DNA from: Scolanthus callimorphus
Taxonomy: Eukaryota > Cnidaria > Anthozoa > Actiniaria > Edwardsiidae
Direction: 5' to 3'
Assembly: GCA_033964015.1 (NCBI GenBank)
Contig: CM066923.1
Coordinates: 22,449,086 to 22,513,085, forward strand
DNA length: 64,000 bases
Shown: piece by piece, positions 59,301 through 63,868 of the stretch
Numbering within the stretch: the first letter of the stretch is position 1
Layout: each line of letters starts with the position of its first letter
Program-made: the position numbers and the translations under genes
The notes under the pieces: model-generated
The model's database searches: none
What the model was told of the DNA's origin: nothing
The model's input: the letters and a program-made list of their open reading frames with translations, nothing else

Positions 59301-62300
59301 TTTTCGCGGAACCTCACGTTCTCGTGAATATTCAGCCAATCACATCATGCGAAATGACCTGTTAACCAATCAGAATGCGAAACTATACCGTTACGGTGCG
59401 GACACGTCAAGGAACGCGCTGTAAAGTTTTCGCGGAACCTCACCTCGTGTCAACATTTAGCCAATCACATCATGCGAAATGATTTATCAACCAATCAAAA
59501 TGCTTTGACATGGCACGACACAGTACCGTTACGGCGCAGGCCTAGTTTTAAACTGGTTAAACTGTTCAGCCTGGAAAGAAAAAGAAAATGCTAATTTCGC
59601 AATCCAATTCCATCTACTTGATAACACCCGAAAATAGTCAATTTTTGTACTTACAACCCTAGACCTCAAAATGGTGACAGGGGTGACATCAACAACATTT
59701 TTTTGACAACAACATTTTTATTTCATTTCTAAGGGATATTTACAAACGTTTTGAAGCCAACCCGCAATAAATAGCAGAGCTAATAGAGGCGGGTAGCTTT
59801 CATCATTGAATATAAAATAATAATTATGTACTGAACAGCTTAGGGTGTTGGTCTTTGTCTTTAGGGTAGCGATCCAACGATCCAAGCAATCTTACCCTCC
59901 CCTCCCGTCTGTTTCAGATAACGAAGGCATGCTCATAACATATCACCCCCCAGAGTCACCCACCGACAACACCCCAGAGTCACCCACCGACAACAAGTCC
60001 ACAGACGCCCTACTAGACAACGTCTTCTCCACCTCGCCCGTCTCGCGCTCGGATGTCCGCTTTCTCAGCAAAGGGAGCTCCCACCCTTTCCAGTTCGAGC
60101 CCCCGATAGAGGAGAAGCTCGTCAAGATGGGGAGTAGTCGGCCTACTGTGCAGTTCAGCACGTGTATCATCTCCAAGACGTTTTTGAAGGATAGACCGCG
60201 AGAGGGGCTGATGGGCTCCATGATTGGCAAGGCGTTACTTGCTAATGCTGATGCGCTGTGCGCTGCTGCCACGCCTGTCATGAATGCTGTCTCTGATGTG
60301 TAAGTTATTTTGATGGCTTTAAGGCCCGTTCACACGGCGCGATTTCAGCTGCGATTTCTGTGGCTATCCAATAGCGGATAATCTTATGGCGATTTCACTT
60401 GTGATGTTGCCGCACCGTCGCAGGCATTTTGAACATGTTCAAATTCCTCTGCGATGCGGGTGCGATTTCTTCGGCCACAAACAAAGTGCCATTTGTCGCA
60501 GAGCCAAATCGCCGGCAGTTCACACCGCGCGATATAACTTCCACGATCACTGAAAAAATCGCACCTCATGCCGCAGCTAAGATCGCGCCGTGTGAACCGG
60601 CCTTTAGGCCTTATCACGGTTTTGGACACCATTTTGTCGAGTAGGCAAGAACTGTGCACAACTCCACAAAACATCATAACACGAAGTGAAATTGTTGCAA
60701 AAATATCAAACATATCGACAAAATATGAATTGTAGCATGAACATAGTGCCTGAAACAGTTTACCAGCAGGTTATCTACAGTATAATTTGAGCAGTTTTAT
60801 ATTTATTTCTTTACACTGCATGACGCCTATAAAATCCGTGGGCACCGATGCGCAAAAGCCTCTCAAAAATACTAAGGATTTGATTGGCTCAAATCAGATC
60901 CTTGCCTAGACTTGCCCCAAGTCGTACTCTATGTTTTTCCTTAGAACAATGTGAAAAAAAAAGAACACGGCCCGGTGGAGCGCGGGAGAGTACGACTTGT
61001 TTCGCTCGCACGCTTTCGATTTTAATTTGCATATTTTTGCCGCGAAAAACGAATGCAGAACAGCGCGCGCACAAAGTGGCGTGATCTTCGTCAGCAGTGC
61101 GCGCCGTGAATTTTGTCAACAACTGAACATTTGCCTAAGAATCAAGACTTTTGTTGCATGATTTCGTCGTGTTATAATGCTAGTTTTGGAAAATTTATCT
61201 TAAGAAATGCTTACGAAAATTCATCAGAATAGATCTACAAGTGGAAAGACTTTGAAGCGCAGCGTTTGATACCTAAAAGATGTTTTCGCCCAACAGAGGA
61301 TGTTTGTTTGTGCGAAAAATATTTTTCGTTTCAAATCGCGCGAATGAACGACGATGGCGTAAAATGTGACGTCAAACTTTCTCTCACTCGGATTGGATGT
61401 TTATCAGACACACCTCCAACACACCCCCGACCTAAATTTAGGTCGGTAAAAACTGGCGGGAAGCGAGCGAGAAAAGTCCGTTGTACAAAATAAGCCAATT
61501 AAAAAAAAGAGGAACAGCGGACTTTGGGAAAGTCTAATCCTTGCCCTGTTCCGCCTAATGCAGTTGACTGGCTTCTCTCAGCAAAAAACAGAGAAATGTC
61601 GCAATGGAAGCCAGGCGACTGCACATGGCAAAACAGGGCAAGGATTTGATTGGCTCAATCCCCTCTGAGCCAAAATAAGCCTACTAGTAGTTGGAGTTTA
61701 AATTTCGAGTTTAGTGCGCATGAGATTTTAGTCCGAATTTCTTGATTCATTTTGTTTATCAAGAACAAGTAGAAGTTAAACAAATGATTCGGACTAAAAT
61801 CACGTGCGCACTGAACACTTATTTTGCTTATTTTGGCTCAGAGAGGATTGAGCCAATCAAATCCTTGCCCTGTTTTGCCATGTGCACTCGCCTGGCTTCC
61901 ATTGCGACATTTCTCTGGTTTTTCCTTGAGTGTTCGTCCCAGTCTGATTGCTTATTGTTTGCATTATTTGCAGGGACGGATTTTGCGAGAAATGCGTGAT
62001 GAATAACTATTTTGGGATTGGTCTTGATGCTAAGATCACGCTGGACTTTCACATGCGAAGGGAGGAACACCCAGCGAAATACAGGTAATGACTTGCTTTT
62101 CGTCTCGTTTGTCGCGCAGTTTTCCTTAAAAAAGAGTCCGCCATTGTACCATTCTCGAACCCAGAGCTCTCCGGCTCTTCAACTCGCGGGGGAGGCTATG
62201 GTTACCAGCCACTGACGCATGTGTACAAGAAAATAGCCTGTTTAAGCCTCACAATTACTTATAAGGGCGTGGACGTCTAGGCGACTAGCAAGCGAATGTT

Positions 62301-63868
62301 GGTGTGGTTTAACTATTATCCTGCGAGTTGCGCAGAGAATGGTATGATATCTCTTTTTTGTGGAACGAGATATCATATGATTCAAGTATATTCAAAGTCT
62401 TCAGTTGATAGATTCCGCCGAAAATAGCACTCAAAAAGGCGATATCGCCATCGTCGCGGCGCCACTCTCGTGCGATATCGCCTTTTTCGTGCTATTTTCT
62501 TAGCGGAATCTAGCTTTCAATAATCCTATAATATCGTCTGATACCTTAGCCGACGAGAGACGCAGCCCCGAGTTGGCTAAATCAGACGGTATACTGCACA
62601 ATCGAGCAGCATTACATTTACGTATGTTCTATTTGTTATTAGGAGTCGAACAAGAAATATGATATGGTACGGAGTGTTAGGCGGAAGGGAGATTGTACAA
62701 CGGACTTATAAGAACTTAGATCAGAGAGTTAAAGTAGAGGTGTGTAGTCCTTGTTCATATCTATTTCATTGTTCAGCAACTTCGACCGTTTTTTTTTCGA
62801 TCTCACGTTTTTGTGCTTGTCTCTTTTAAGTGCGATGGCCATAGGATATCTCTACCAAGTTTGCAAGGCATTGTGGTGTTAAATATCCCCAGGTATGTTT
62901 TCACGAGGGTTCACACGGCCCTGGAAAGTCGGGGTATATGTTTTTCGTTTTTTGAGTCTTTGAATTTTTTTTTATTTTAGTCCCGAAAATGTAAAGTCAT
63001 GGAATTTCATCGGTGCTTTCATGTTTGAATCCTGTTTGTGACTGGTTAAGTATGGCCAGTATGGCTTGGTCCTTTATTCGGCCGCGCGACGAGCGAGAGA
63101 GAGAAATGTTTCTCTCTCCGCCGCCGGCCGACGAAGGCTCAGGTGAAATGTTCAGATAAAAACCAGCTAAAACCATTCAATATTCACAGACCTCTCAATA
63201 CCGAAATAGTGCTGAGCCCGGTGCGTCGCCGGTGCTAGTTTAGACGTCCAGCATAACGAGTTCGTTCTCCTCTGCACTGCAGTACTGACCTTATAGTTTC
63301 TCTGTCGTGTTGCACGAGCTCATACCCTTTGTTTCCTTCTCTTTAATAGTTACATGGGTGGAGCAAATTTCTGGGGCGGTGGTCGAGATGATGTAAGTAA
63401 TTTGTCGATATGCGTCGATGATCCCTGAGAAGATTACCTAACGTAGGGATTGCAAGGAAACTTTACTTGCGCGTTTTGTTACTACGAGGATTAATTGGAA
63501 TTGTGGCAGGTTATTACAAATGTGGCCTCCATATATCCTTTCCGCCATATATCCTGGCCAGCCCAGGTTCGATTGAAAGAGGAAGATTCTCAGGGATTAC
63601 CGCGCATTTTTTTGAATTTCAAATTTGTACCTCTATTTACGGATTCTCTTATAGATGCTATTTATTCATTCATGTTGTGTCAACACCACTTGTCAGACTC
63701 CGAGAAGACGAGAGATCCCCTAAGTGATCATCTTTTTTTCTTTCTTTCTAGGGTTTTACGGACCCTTCATTTGATGATAACATTCTAGAAGTTGTAGCAG
63801 TTTTAGGAGCCAAGCAAATGGGCATATCTAAAGTATTTGGGGGAATGCAGCACCATCGAATAGCTCAG
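29200..63868 (+). CDS. Type II diacylglycerol kinase (DGK delta/eta class), 23 exons, 3' end outside window
   Basis: DGKs phosphorylate diacylglycerol to phosphatidic acid at membranes, ending DAG signalling. The exons read in order: acidic N-terminus and RRKS (exon 1); PH domain (exons 2-5: [56 protein letters not shown]); C1-1 (exons 6-7: [17 protein letters not shown]); C1-2 (exons 8-9: [25 protein letters not shown]); DAGKc (exons 10-13: [38 protein letters not shown]); a linker with [13 protein letters not shown] and a serine-rich tail (exons 14-18); DAGKa (exons 18-23: [46 protein letters not shown]). PH plus split catalytic domain defines type II; the C-terminal SAM domain would lie outside. 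All introns are GT-AG. Frame slips at exons 1, 3, 5, 11/12, 14/15 and 16 each involve single bases and probably reflect sequence errors. The delta/eta split arose in vertebrates, so no paralogue symbol is given. Confidence 0.95.
29343..30987. other. DGK intron 1
   Basis: AT-rich; only short frames. No repeat with clear ends was recognised. Confidence 0.5.
30988..31035 (+). CDS. DGK exon 2 (PH domain start)
   Basis: 48 bp, acceptor TCTATGTAG, donor GTAAAT, phase 0 at both ends. Encodes [16 protein letters not shown], the first strand of the PH domain. Confidence 0.88.
31806..31990. repeat. Dispersed ~180-bp repeat, copy 2 (DGK intron 2)
   Basis: Begins CCAGGGACGGCATCCCCAGG and ends GAGTTTATGTCCCTGCC, so CAGGGAC is terminally inverted. 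Core as in copy 1 (28083-28262). Confidence 0.75.
32500..32612. repeat. Dispersed ~180-bp repeat, truncated copy 3
   Basis: Only the middle remains (GAAATGGTGAAATTTCCTT, GGAGAAATACAGTAAATGTA, CTTGAGACTTCC). It ends about 65 bases before the acceptor of DGK exon 3. Confidence 0.7.
32679..32745 (+). CDS. DGK exon 3 (PH domain), one-base excess
   Basis: Acceptor GTCTTTCAG, donor GTAAGT. It reads RWKK up to an A7 run at 32685-32691; from CGATAC the next frame reads [18 protein letters not shown]. With A6 the exon is 66 bp and continuous, matching [10 protein letters not shown] of the family. Confidence 0.88.
33673..33753 (+). CDS. DGK exon 4 (PH domain)
   Basis: 81 bp, acceptor GGTTTGCAG, donor GTGAGT. 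Encodes [20 protein letters not shown] followed by NVNNSFT; phase 0 at both ends. Confidence 0.93.
34899..35083. repeat. 185-bp near-perfect palindrome (DGK intron 4)
   Basis: Arms of about 73 bp differ at one visible position. They run from ACAAATGTCCTCTGATTTTC through TATACCACGGAATGACG and AAAGTGGTCAAAATGT. The loop is about 39 bases with ACTCGGCTGCGCCTCGTGAG. Confidence 0.92.
35163..35306. repeat. 144-bp near-perfect palindrome
   Basis: CAATTATTGG, TTTTTGTGATTTCCAGAATA and AGTGGAATCAG are mirrored on the right. The centre is GCGAGGCCGTAAGGCCGAGT. It lies about 80 bp from the previous palindrome. Confidence 0.9.
36548..36665. repeat. 118-bp palindrome
   Basis: CACTTATTCTATTTCAATTT and GGTGGATAGTGGC are mirrored. 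The loop is ACCTCGAGCCTGCGGCTCTC. Flanked by GTATATACTAAAAC, shared with 21750 and 36752. Confidence 0.88.
36853..37108. mobile_element. hAT-like element with CAGGGGTG ends
   Basis: Left CAGGGGTGTTCCAGGGGTTC and right AAGTGCTGGCTACGCCCCTG with GGAACCCCCC blocks just inside both ends. Related in type to 1782-1888. Confidence 0.55.
37432..37532 (+). CDS. DGK exon 5 (PH domain C-terminal helix)
   Basis: 101 bp, acceptor TACTTTCAG, donor GTGAGT. Encodes [20 protein letters not shown] and [13 protein letters not shown]. It ends in phase 2, but exon 6 starts in phase 0, so one base appears to be missing, possibly in AAAA (37521-37524). Confidence 0.88.
37988..38117 (+). CDS. DGK exon 6 (C1 domain 1)
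   Basis: 130 bp, acceptor TCTTTTCAG, donor GTACCA. Encodes [20 protein letters not shown], then [20 protein letters not shown] and SCE plus one base: the His and first Cys pairs of the zinc finger. Confidence 0.92.
39007..39110 (+). CDS. DGK exon 7 (end of C1 domain 1)
   Basis: 104 bp, acceptor TTGCTCTAG, donor GTAAGG. Completes [20 protein letters not shown] and adds [15 protein letters not shown]; exit phase 0. Confidence 0.92.
39153..39387. mobile_element. MITE with ATTTACACGATAG ends (DGK intron 7)
   Basis: AAGCCCCATTTACACGATAG is mirrored by CTATCGTGTTAATGAGCCTT. Inside, GGCACGGCTCGG and CCGAGCCGTGCC repeat in both orientations. Confidence 0.75.
39567..39759. repeat. Diverged element of the CTTTCCATTT family
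   Basis: GGGGAGCTTTCCATTTACC and GGATGGAAAGCATCCC mark weakly inverted ends. GGAAAGCGTTTTCCCG and CGTTTTCCATTG recur inside, resembling 4034-4383. Confidence 0.45.
39774..39840 (+). repeat. tRNA-like SINE head
   Basis: Contains an A-box-like TTGGCTTAGCG and a B-box GGGTTCGACTCCC spaced as in a tRNA gene. No CCA-type acceptor stem closes it, so it is a tRNA-derived SINE head rather than a tRNA. Confidence 0.5.
39896..40036. mobile_element. 141-bp MITE with AGTTTCCATATAGTCTTAT ends
   Basis: AAGCCTAGTTTCCATATAGT is mirrored by ACTATATGGAAACCAGGCTT. A GTCGTATCA triplet repeat lies inside the left arm. Confidence 0.85.
40250..40410. mobile_element. MITE with CACCTAATTCA ends
   Basis: CACCTAATTCAAAAAAGGTT and GCTTTGGT are mirrored by ACCAAAGCAACC and TTTTCTGAATTAGGTG. 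TTTGGTC is repeated inside. It lies about 115 bp upstream of DGK exon 8. Confidence 0.85.
40527..40652 (+). CDS. DGK exon 8 (C1 domain 2)
   Basis: 126 bp, acceptor TTTCTCAG, donor GTAAGT. Encodes [20 protein letters not shown], then [20 protein letters not shown] and MA; phase 0 at both ends. Confidence 0.93.
40687..40792. repeat. Hairpin with AACAATTATTC ends, 35 bp after DGK exon 8
   Basis: AACAATTATTCCGCGAGCCG and GGGCTCTGAGTTAATAGCC fold back on GGCTATTGACTCAGAGGC and AGAATAATTGTT. The loop holds AAGGCTGAAGGCCGAGT. Confidence 0.75.
40907..41166. mobile_element. 260-bp MITE with CGATTGCGTTTGAGCG ends
   Basis: TACAGTCGATTGCGTTTGAG and TTTTACCCTAACAGTTCGCA are mirrored by TGCGAACTGTTAGGGTAAAA and CTCAAACGCAATCGGCTGTA. 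No coding capacity. Confidence 0.88.
41407..41520 (+). CDS. DGK exon 9 (end of C1 domain 2)
   Basis: 114 bp, acceptor CTTTTTTTTAG, donor GTGAGA. Encodes [20 protein letters not shown], then [18 protein letters not shown]; supplies the last zinc ligands. The 177-aa antisense frame over it is a shadow. Confidence 0.9.
41733..42027. mobile_element. 295-bp MITE with TTACAGCTGTTTTGAGTATT ends
   Basis: TTACAGCTGTTTTGAGTATT plus CTGCGAACTCTCG is mirrored by CGAGAGTTCGCAGAATACTC and AAACAGCTGTAA. GGCTTCCGTCAATCAAACT and GATTGACGGAAGCC extend the pairing. Confidence 0.85.
42131..42286. repeat. Inverted-repeat element with GCTAGCCGGCT ends
   Basis: CTGCTAGCCGGCTCTCCAG and AGTGGGGTTTTTCGGAA are mirrored by ATATCCGAAAAACCCACTGG and ACAGCCGGCTAGCTAG. 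CCTGTGTCACGGAACACAGG forms an inner hairpin before poly-C/poly-A. Confidence 0.8.
42430..42495 (+). CDS. DGK exon 10 (start of DAGKc)
   Basis: 66 bp, acceptor TTTGCTTGTAG, donor GTGAGG. Encodes [20 protein letters not shown] then NQ; VNSKSG is the conserved start of the kinase domain. Confidence 0.92.
43501..43582 (+). CDS. DGK exon 11 (DAGKc)
   Basis: 82 bp, acceptor GATTTTCCAG, donor GTAAGT. Encodes [20 protein letters not shown] and AIGGPAQ plus one base. Exon 12 needs two carried bases, so one is missing, plausibly in the GGG at the donor. Confidence 0.9.
44215..44640. mobile_element. Foldback family copy 2, with nested palindrome 44425-44592
   Basis: Outer ends GCTGAAATTTTAATGGCTCA and TTCAAAATAAGGAAGAATG are mirrored by CTTCCTTATTTTGAATG and AGCCATTAAAATATCAGCC, as in 9918-10662. 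The interior differs: it holds a separate palindrome (ATAATACATAGACGCTTGGA, GAGATAAGGAATTTATC) with loop CACTCGTTCGCTGCGCTCAC. Confidence 0.8.
44842..45090 (+). CDS. DGK exon 12 (DAGKc ATP-binding core)
   Basis: 249 bp, acceptor GTTATGAG, donor GTAAGT. Encodes [60 protein letters not shown] and onward to ALMLD. GGDGS is the glycine-rich nucleotide-binding motif essential in DGKs. Confidence 0.95.
45615..45760. repeat. Palindrome TTAGATGTTTTTTCATGTAA
   Basis: TTAGATGTTTTTTCATGTAA is mirrored by TTACATGAAAAAACATCTAA. The inner arms pair ATTTTACGAGTTG against AACGAGTAAAAT. Arms about 50 bp. Confidence 0.85.
46184..46262 (+). CDS. DGK exon 13 (end of DAGKc)
   Basis: 79 bp, acceptor CTATCGACAG, donor GTGAGT. 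Completes [20 protein letters not shown] and SEELDAP; RWxIMV is the conserved end of the first catalytic half. Confidence 0.9.
46468..46628. repeat. 161-bp palindrome with CCCATCCATGGGAAAAGC arms
   Basis: TTCTGCAGAAACCCATCCAT and GGGAAAAGCAGAATTTCCC are mirrored by GGGAAATTCAGCTTTTCCC and ATGGATGGGTTCCTGCAGAA. GGGAAGTGTTCGGA pairs with TCCGAACACTTCCC inside. Confidence 0.9.
46829..46939 (+). CDS. DGK exon 14 (linker)
   Basis: 111 bp, acceptor TTTATTTCAG, donor GTAAGT. Encodes [20 protein letters not shown], then [17 protein letters not shown]; matches the AAHLSKILTSDQHSVVIS segment of vertebrate DGK delta. Confidence 0.88.
47667..47769 (+). CDS. DGK exon 15 (linker)
   Basis: Acceptor TTTCTCTCAG, donor GTGCGA. 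After one surplus base (GGTTTTATGC) it encodes [20 protein letters not shown] and [14 protein letters not shown]. Exon 14 ends in phase 0, so either one G is extra here or two bases are missing. Confidence 0.88.
47810..48675 (+). mobile_element. HINE-like CRE-array element, copy C (DGK intron 15)
   Basis: Same left end (ATATAGATTTAGCCACTGGC, AAAAGCGGAGCTCC) and right end (GGAGCTCCGCTATA) as copy A. The right end is preceded by a clean stem-loop TGCGGCCTTCGGCCGCA. The core is about 4.5 units of ~118 bp; four carry the CRE palindrome pair, three of them exact, the last three followed by a CACGTGAC E-box (the first has AACGTGACC). It starts about 40 bp after DGK exon 15. Confidence 0.8.
48676..50004. 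other. DGK intron 15, middle part
   Basis: No gene. Contains the short E-box repeat at 49364-49411 and several AGAACA/TGTTCT motifs. Confidence 0.4.
49364..49411 (+). repeat. Four 12-bp CACGTGTTATTC repeats
   Basis: ATTCACGTGTTATCCACGTG continues with two more CACGTGTTATTC/C units; four E-boxes at exact 12-bp spacing. Confidence 0.9.
50005..50213. mobile_element. MITE with GGTAACACACAACTCGAG ends
   Basis: GGTAACACACAACTCGAGTT is mirrored by AACTCGAGCTATGTGTTACC. GACCCGTGACTCTTCA pairs with TGAAGAGTCGCGGGTC inside. Confidence 0.75.
50228..50506. mobile_element. MITE with AAGGCCCGTTCACA ends, copy 1
   Basis: AAGGCCCGTTCACAAGGCGC is mirrored by GCGCTGTGTGAACGGACTTT. The interior repeats CGATTTC/GAAATCGC. 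It ends about 36 bp before DGK exon 16. Copy 2 is at 60322-60607. Confidence 0.85.
50543..50798 (+). CDS. DGK exon 16 (linker), two compensating frame slips
   Basis: Acceptor TTTCTTTCAG, donor GTAAGA. Reads [20 protein letters not shown] through a Gly/Ser-rich stretch to KPQRVF. It then slips: [17 protein letters not shown] is in the next frame and QIIDHTEI back in the first. One missing base near 50722 and one extra G at 50771-50773 explain this. In the unslipped frame TGA at 50756-50758 would stop it. Confidence 0.88.
51450..51488 (+). repeat. Solo left end of HINE-like family
   Basis: AATATATAGATTTAGGCACT followed by GCCTAAAAGCGGAGCTCC, the 5' end of copies A and C, with no array after it. 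Confidence 0.7.
51687..51712 (+). repeat. 26-bp poly-C tract
   Basis: Uninterrupted C run; length is probably unreliable in the assembly. Confidence 0.85.
52446..53762 (+). repeat. Tandem repeat, ~380-bp unit, about 3.4 copies
   Basis: GACCAAGAGGGAAAAATACA starts at 52532, 52906, 53287 and 53668 (spacings 374, 381, 381). Each unit holds a poly-C tract, CATGCATCCAGAATTTCCAA and GGTACATATATTTTCTG. Copies are nearly identical, so the array is young or recently homogenised. Frames across it are repeats, not genes. Confidence 0.93.
54431..54544 (+). repeat. 114-bp tandem duplication, first copy
   Basis: Starts ACGCCTGTGACGTCAGGCTT and ends CCCTGTGGATATC. A second copy begins at 54545, is cut at 54576 by the LINE and resumes at about 58156-58241. 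Confidence 0.88.
54764..55460 (-). CDS. LINE ORF, part 3: RT thumb and C-terminus
   Basis: Continues [20 protein letters not shown] through [35 protein letters not shown] and ATRFIL to a stop at 54764. VQRRATRFI is the typical post-RT motif of these LINEs. Confidence 0.85.
55440..55850 (-). CDS. LINE ORF, part 2: RT palm with YADD
   Basis: Reads [20 protein letters not shown], then [20 protein letters not shown] and ALYADDAKC, the catalytic RT motifs. It leaves frame near 55455, where HALT is followed in the next frame by [17 protein letters not shown] sequence (with one added base). Confidence 0.85.
55851..58133 (-). CDS. LINE ORF, part 1: endonuclease and start of reverse transcriptase
   Basis: Start chosen at [10 protein letters not shown] (58133), since the upstream 15 codons lie outside the element's 5' end. 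The N-terminus is signal-peptide-like ([17 protein letters not shown]). About residue 105 has [11 protein letters not shown], a 2A-like motif with Asn replaced by Gln. The APE-type endonuclease shows [19 protein letters not shown] and SDHRAV. RT motifs: [34 protein letters not shown] and [13 protein letters not shown] (first catalytic Asp). The frame stops at GIDGPC; one more C in the CCC (55857-55859) would continue into [16 protein letters not shown]. Confidence 0.9.
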   Translation of the reverse strand: MAAVRARVFMLLPLWLLVGLLSVVSCQNPSIRTSLSRNTLLRDLEVNVFKDKFDLWKHFRNASYRVDAILTLRRFSLSLHQRHVLISCKPITTWLPSGHLYLQRDILCCGDVKPQPGPDSMGLRHSGLHLGTHERNSDVSLYSRVSSVSGPSSIPTSLRCFYQNTQSIRLKKLNEFRDSVYANDFDLVAITESWLDSDISDSEILPWGYDIHRCDRHRGEHGGILIATRNCLRCSPVFLDSDNELEYAAIELNTNNCGKVLVAVFYRPPDSRVSWLHSFIDLLSKINYDKIILLGDYNLPSIDPSISWIEGSGFCASTDSALFAFCQALMDRNLFQLIDEPTRGDNYLDLLMTTIVEGVGNLCVTNCSGVAIPSDHRAVTFDLHFSSRSLNNNTEPTFNIKKADFEGLRSSLVERPFDNLLVVEDVEKAWDNWKGWFTGHVKNHVPICRPRKFITPPWVDSEVTHAIKKKNTSRRKAVRKDSEALWEKFRHLRRELKYLVRAKRIAYLRDISDNCYTNPGRFWSFINRLTRRSSIPDSVDLDSEKYSSPLDKADAFNRFFSSVFNKDTSLPGDIPATPFTESTISSITVSTVEVTSVLQGLDPSKAPGPDGIHPRILKECAVELAPSLCALFNLSLRTGSLPPEWKCANIAPVFKKGVKSAVSNYRPISLLSIVSKVCERCVLNHLLPGLRDLLSALQHGFVEGRSCVTQLLSVLDELGASLDAGMETDVIYLDFSKAFDSVPHQKLLHKLSLYGIDGPC
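58283..58336 (+). repeat. Solo right end of HINE-like family
   Basis: TTAGGTATGGTGCTCCGCTC, the stem-loop TGCGGCCTTCGGCCGC and GGAGCTCCGCTAT, without array or left end nearby. Confidence 0.75.
58497..58665. repeat. Palindrome before DGK exon 17
   Basis: AGCGAATTTCCGTGGTTTAT, AATGTGA and GGAAAAACACGA are mirrored by TCGTGTTTTTC, TCACATTATAAATCACAGGA and ATCCGCT. GTGATGCTG motifs repeat inside. It ends about 140 bp from the acceptor of exon 17. Confidence 0.8.
58809..58973 (+). CDS. DGK exon 17 (Ser/Thr/Val-rich linker)
   Basis: 165 bp, acceptor TATTTCCTCAG, donor GTAAGA. Encodes [20 protein letters not shown] then a [17 protein letters not shown] low-complexity stretch. AVDEQNAQ matches vertebrate DGK delta exactly. 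It follows the 8.0-kb intron. Confidence 0.9.
59009..59520 (+). repeat. Five-unit tandem array with paired CCAAT boxes (DGK intron 17)
   Basis: Units begin TGAACATTCAGCCAATCACA at 59011, 59105, 59199, 59325 and 59450 (spacings 94, 94, 126, 125); the last two have an inserted GGACACGTCAAGGAACGCGC. Each unit has two CCAATCA sites, and GTTTTCGCGGA separates consecutive units. It starts about 35 bp after DGK exon 17. Confidence 0.92.
59918..60299 (+). CDS. DGK exon 18 (linker into DAGKa)
   Basis: 382 bp, acceptor TCTGTTTCAG, donor GTAAGT. Encodes [20 protein letters not shown], a repeated PESPTDN, then [13 protein letters not shown] [20 protein letters not shown] and [20 protein letters not shown]. 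Exit phase 2. GKALLANAD aligns with the SRLLINADP region of vertebrates. Confidence 0.9.
60322..60607. mobile_element. MITE with AAGGCCCGTTCACA ends, copy 2
   Basis: AAGGCCCGTTCACACGGCGC and GATTTCAGCTGCGATTTCTG are mirrored by CGCAGCTAAGATCGCGCCGT and GTGAACCGGCCTTTA. Starts 22 bp after DGK exon 18; copy 1 lies 36 bp before exon 16. Confidence 0.88.
61161..61493 (+). pseudogene. Possible THAP-like zinc-finger remnant
   Basis: One frame reads [15 protein letters not shown], a stop, then [30 protein letters not shown] and a basic tail. W-x(n)-FRPT-x(n)-CxEKYF resembles the second half of THAP domains (FKPT..CSEHF), with His replaced by Tyr. If real it is a decayed THAP gene or P-element-type transposase. 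The match is short and weak. Confidence 0.2.
61585..61930. repeat. 346-bp inverted repeat with ~95-bp arms
   Basis: CAGAGAAATGTCGCAATGGA, AGCCAGGCGACTGCACATGG and AAGGATTTGATTGGCTCAAT are mirrored at 61827-61920. The spacer contains a second pair, AGTCCGAATTTCTTGA and GATTCGGACT. It ends 44 bp before DGK exon 19. Confidence 0.88.
61974..62084 (+). CDS. DGK exon 19 (DAGKa)
   Basis: 111 bp, acceptor TTATTTGCAG, donor GTAATG. Encodes [20 protein letters not shown] then [16 protein letters not shown]; the hallmark start of the accessory catalytic domain. Confidence 0.95.
62398..62523. repeat. 126-bp palindrome AAAAAGGCGATATCGC
   Basis: AGATTCCGCCGAAAATAGCA and CAAAAAGGCGATATCGC are mirrored by GCGATATCGCCTTTTTCGTG and CTATTTTCTTAGCGGAATCT. 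Centre ATCGTCGCGGCGCCACTCTC. Confidence 0.88.
62643..62739 (+). CDS. DGK exon 20 (DAGKa)
   Basis: 97 bp, acceptor TTGTTATTAG, donor GTGTGT. Encodes [20 protein letters not shown] and [13 protein letters not shown]; exit phase 0. Confidence 0.95.
62831..62892 (+). CDS. DGK exon 21 (DAGKa)
   Basis: 62 bp, acceptor CTCTTTTAAG, donor GTATGT. Encodes [20 protein letters not shown] plus two bases. Confidence 0.95.
63350..63392 (+). CDS. DGK exon 22 (DAGKa)
   Basis: 43 bp, acceptor CTCTTTAATAG, donor GTAAGT. Encodes [15 protein letters not shown], the highly conserved glycine-rich core. Confidence 0.95.
63752..63868 (+). CDS. DGK exon 23 (DAGKa), last exon in window
   Basis: 117 bp, acceptor TTCTTTCTAG, donor GTAACT. 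Encodes [20 protein letters not shown] then [19 protein letters not shown]; exit phase 0. The SAM-domain exons would follow beyond 64000. Confidence 0.95.

Noticed and set aside
29200..63868. DGK as a pseudogene
   Set aside because: All 23 exons keep canonical splice sites and family-level conservation; the only defects are single-base slips, two of which compensate within one exon.
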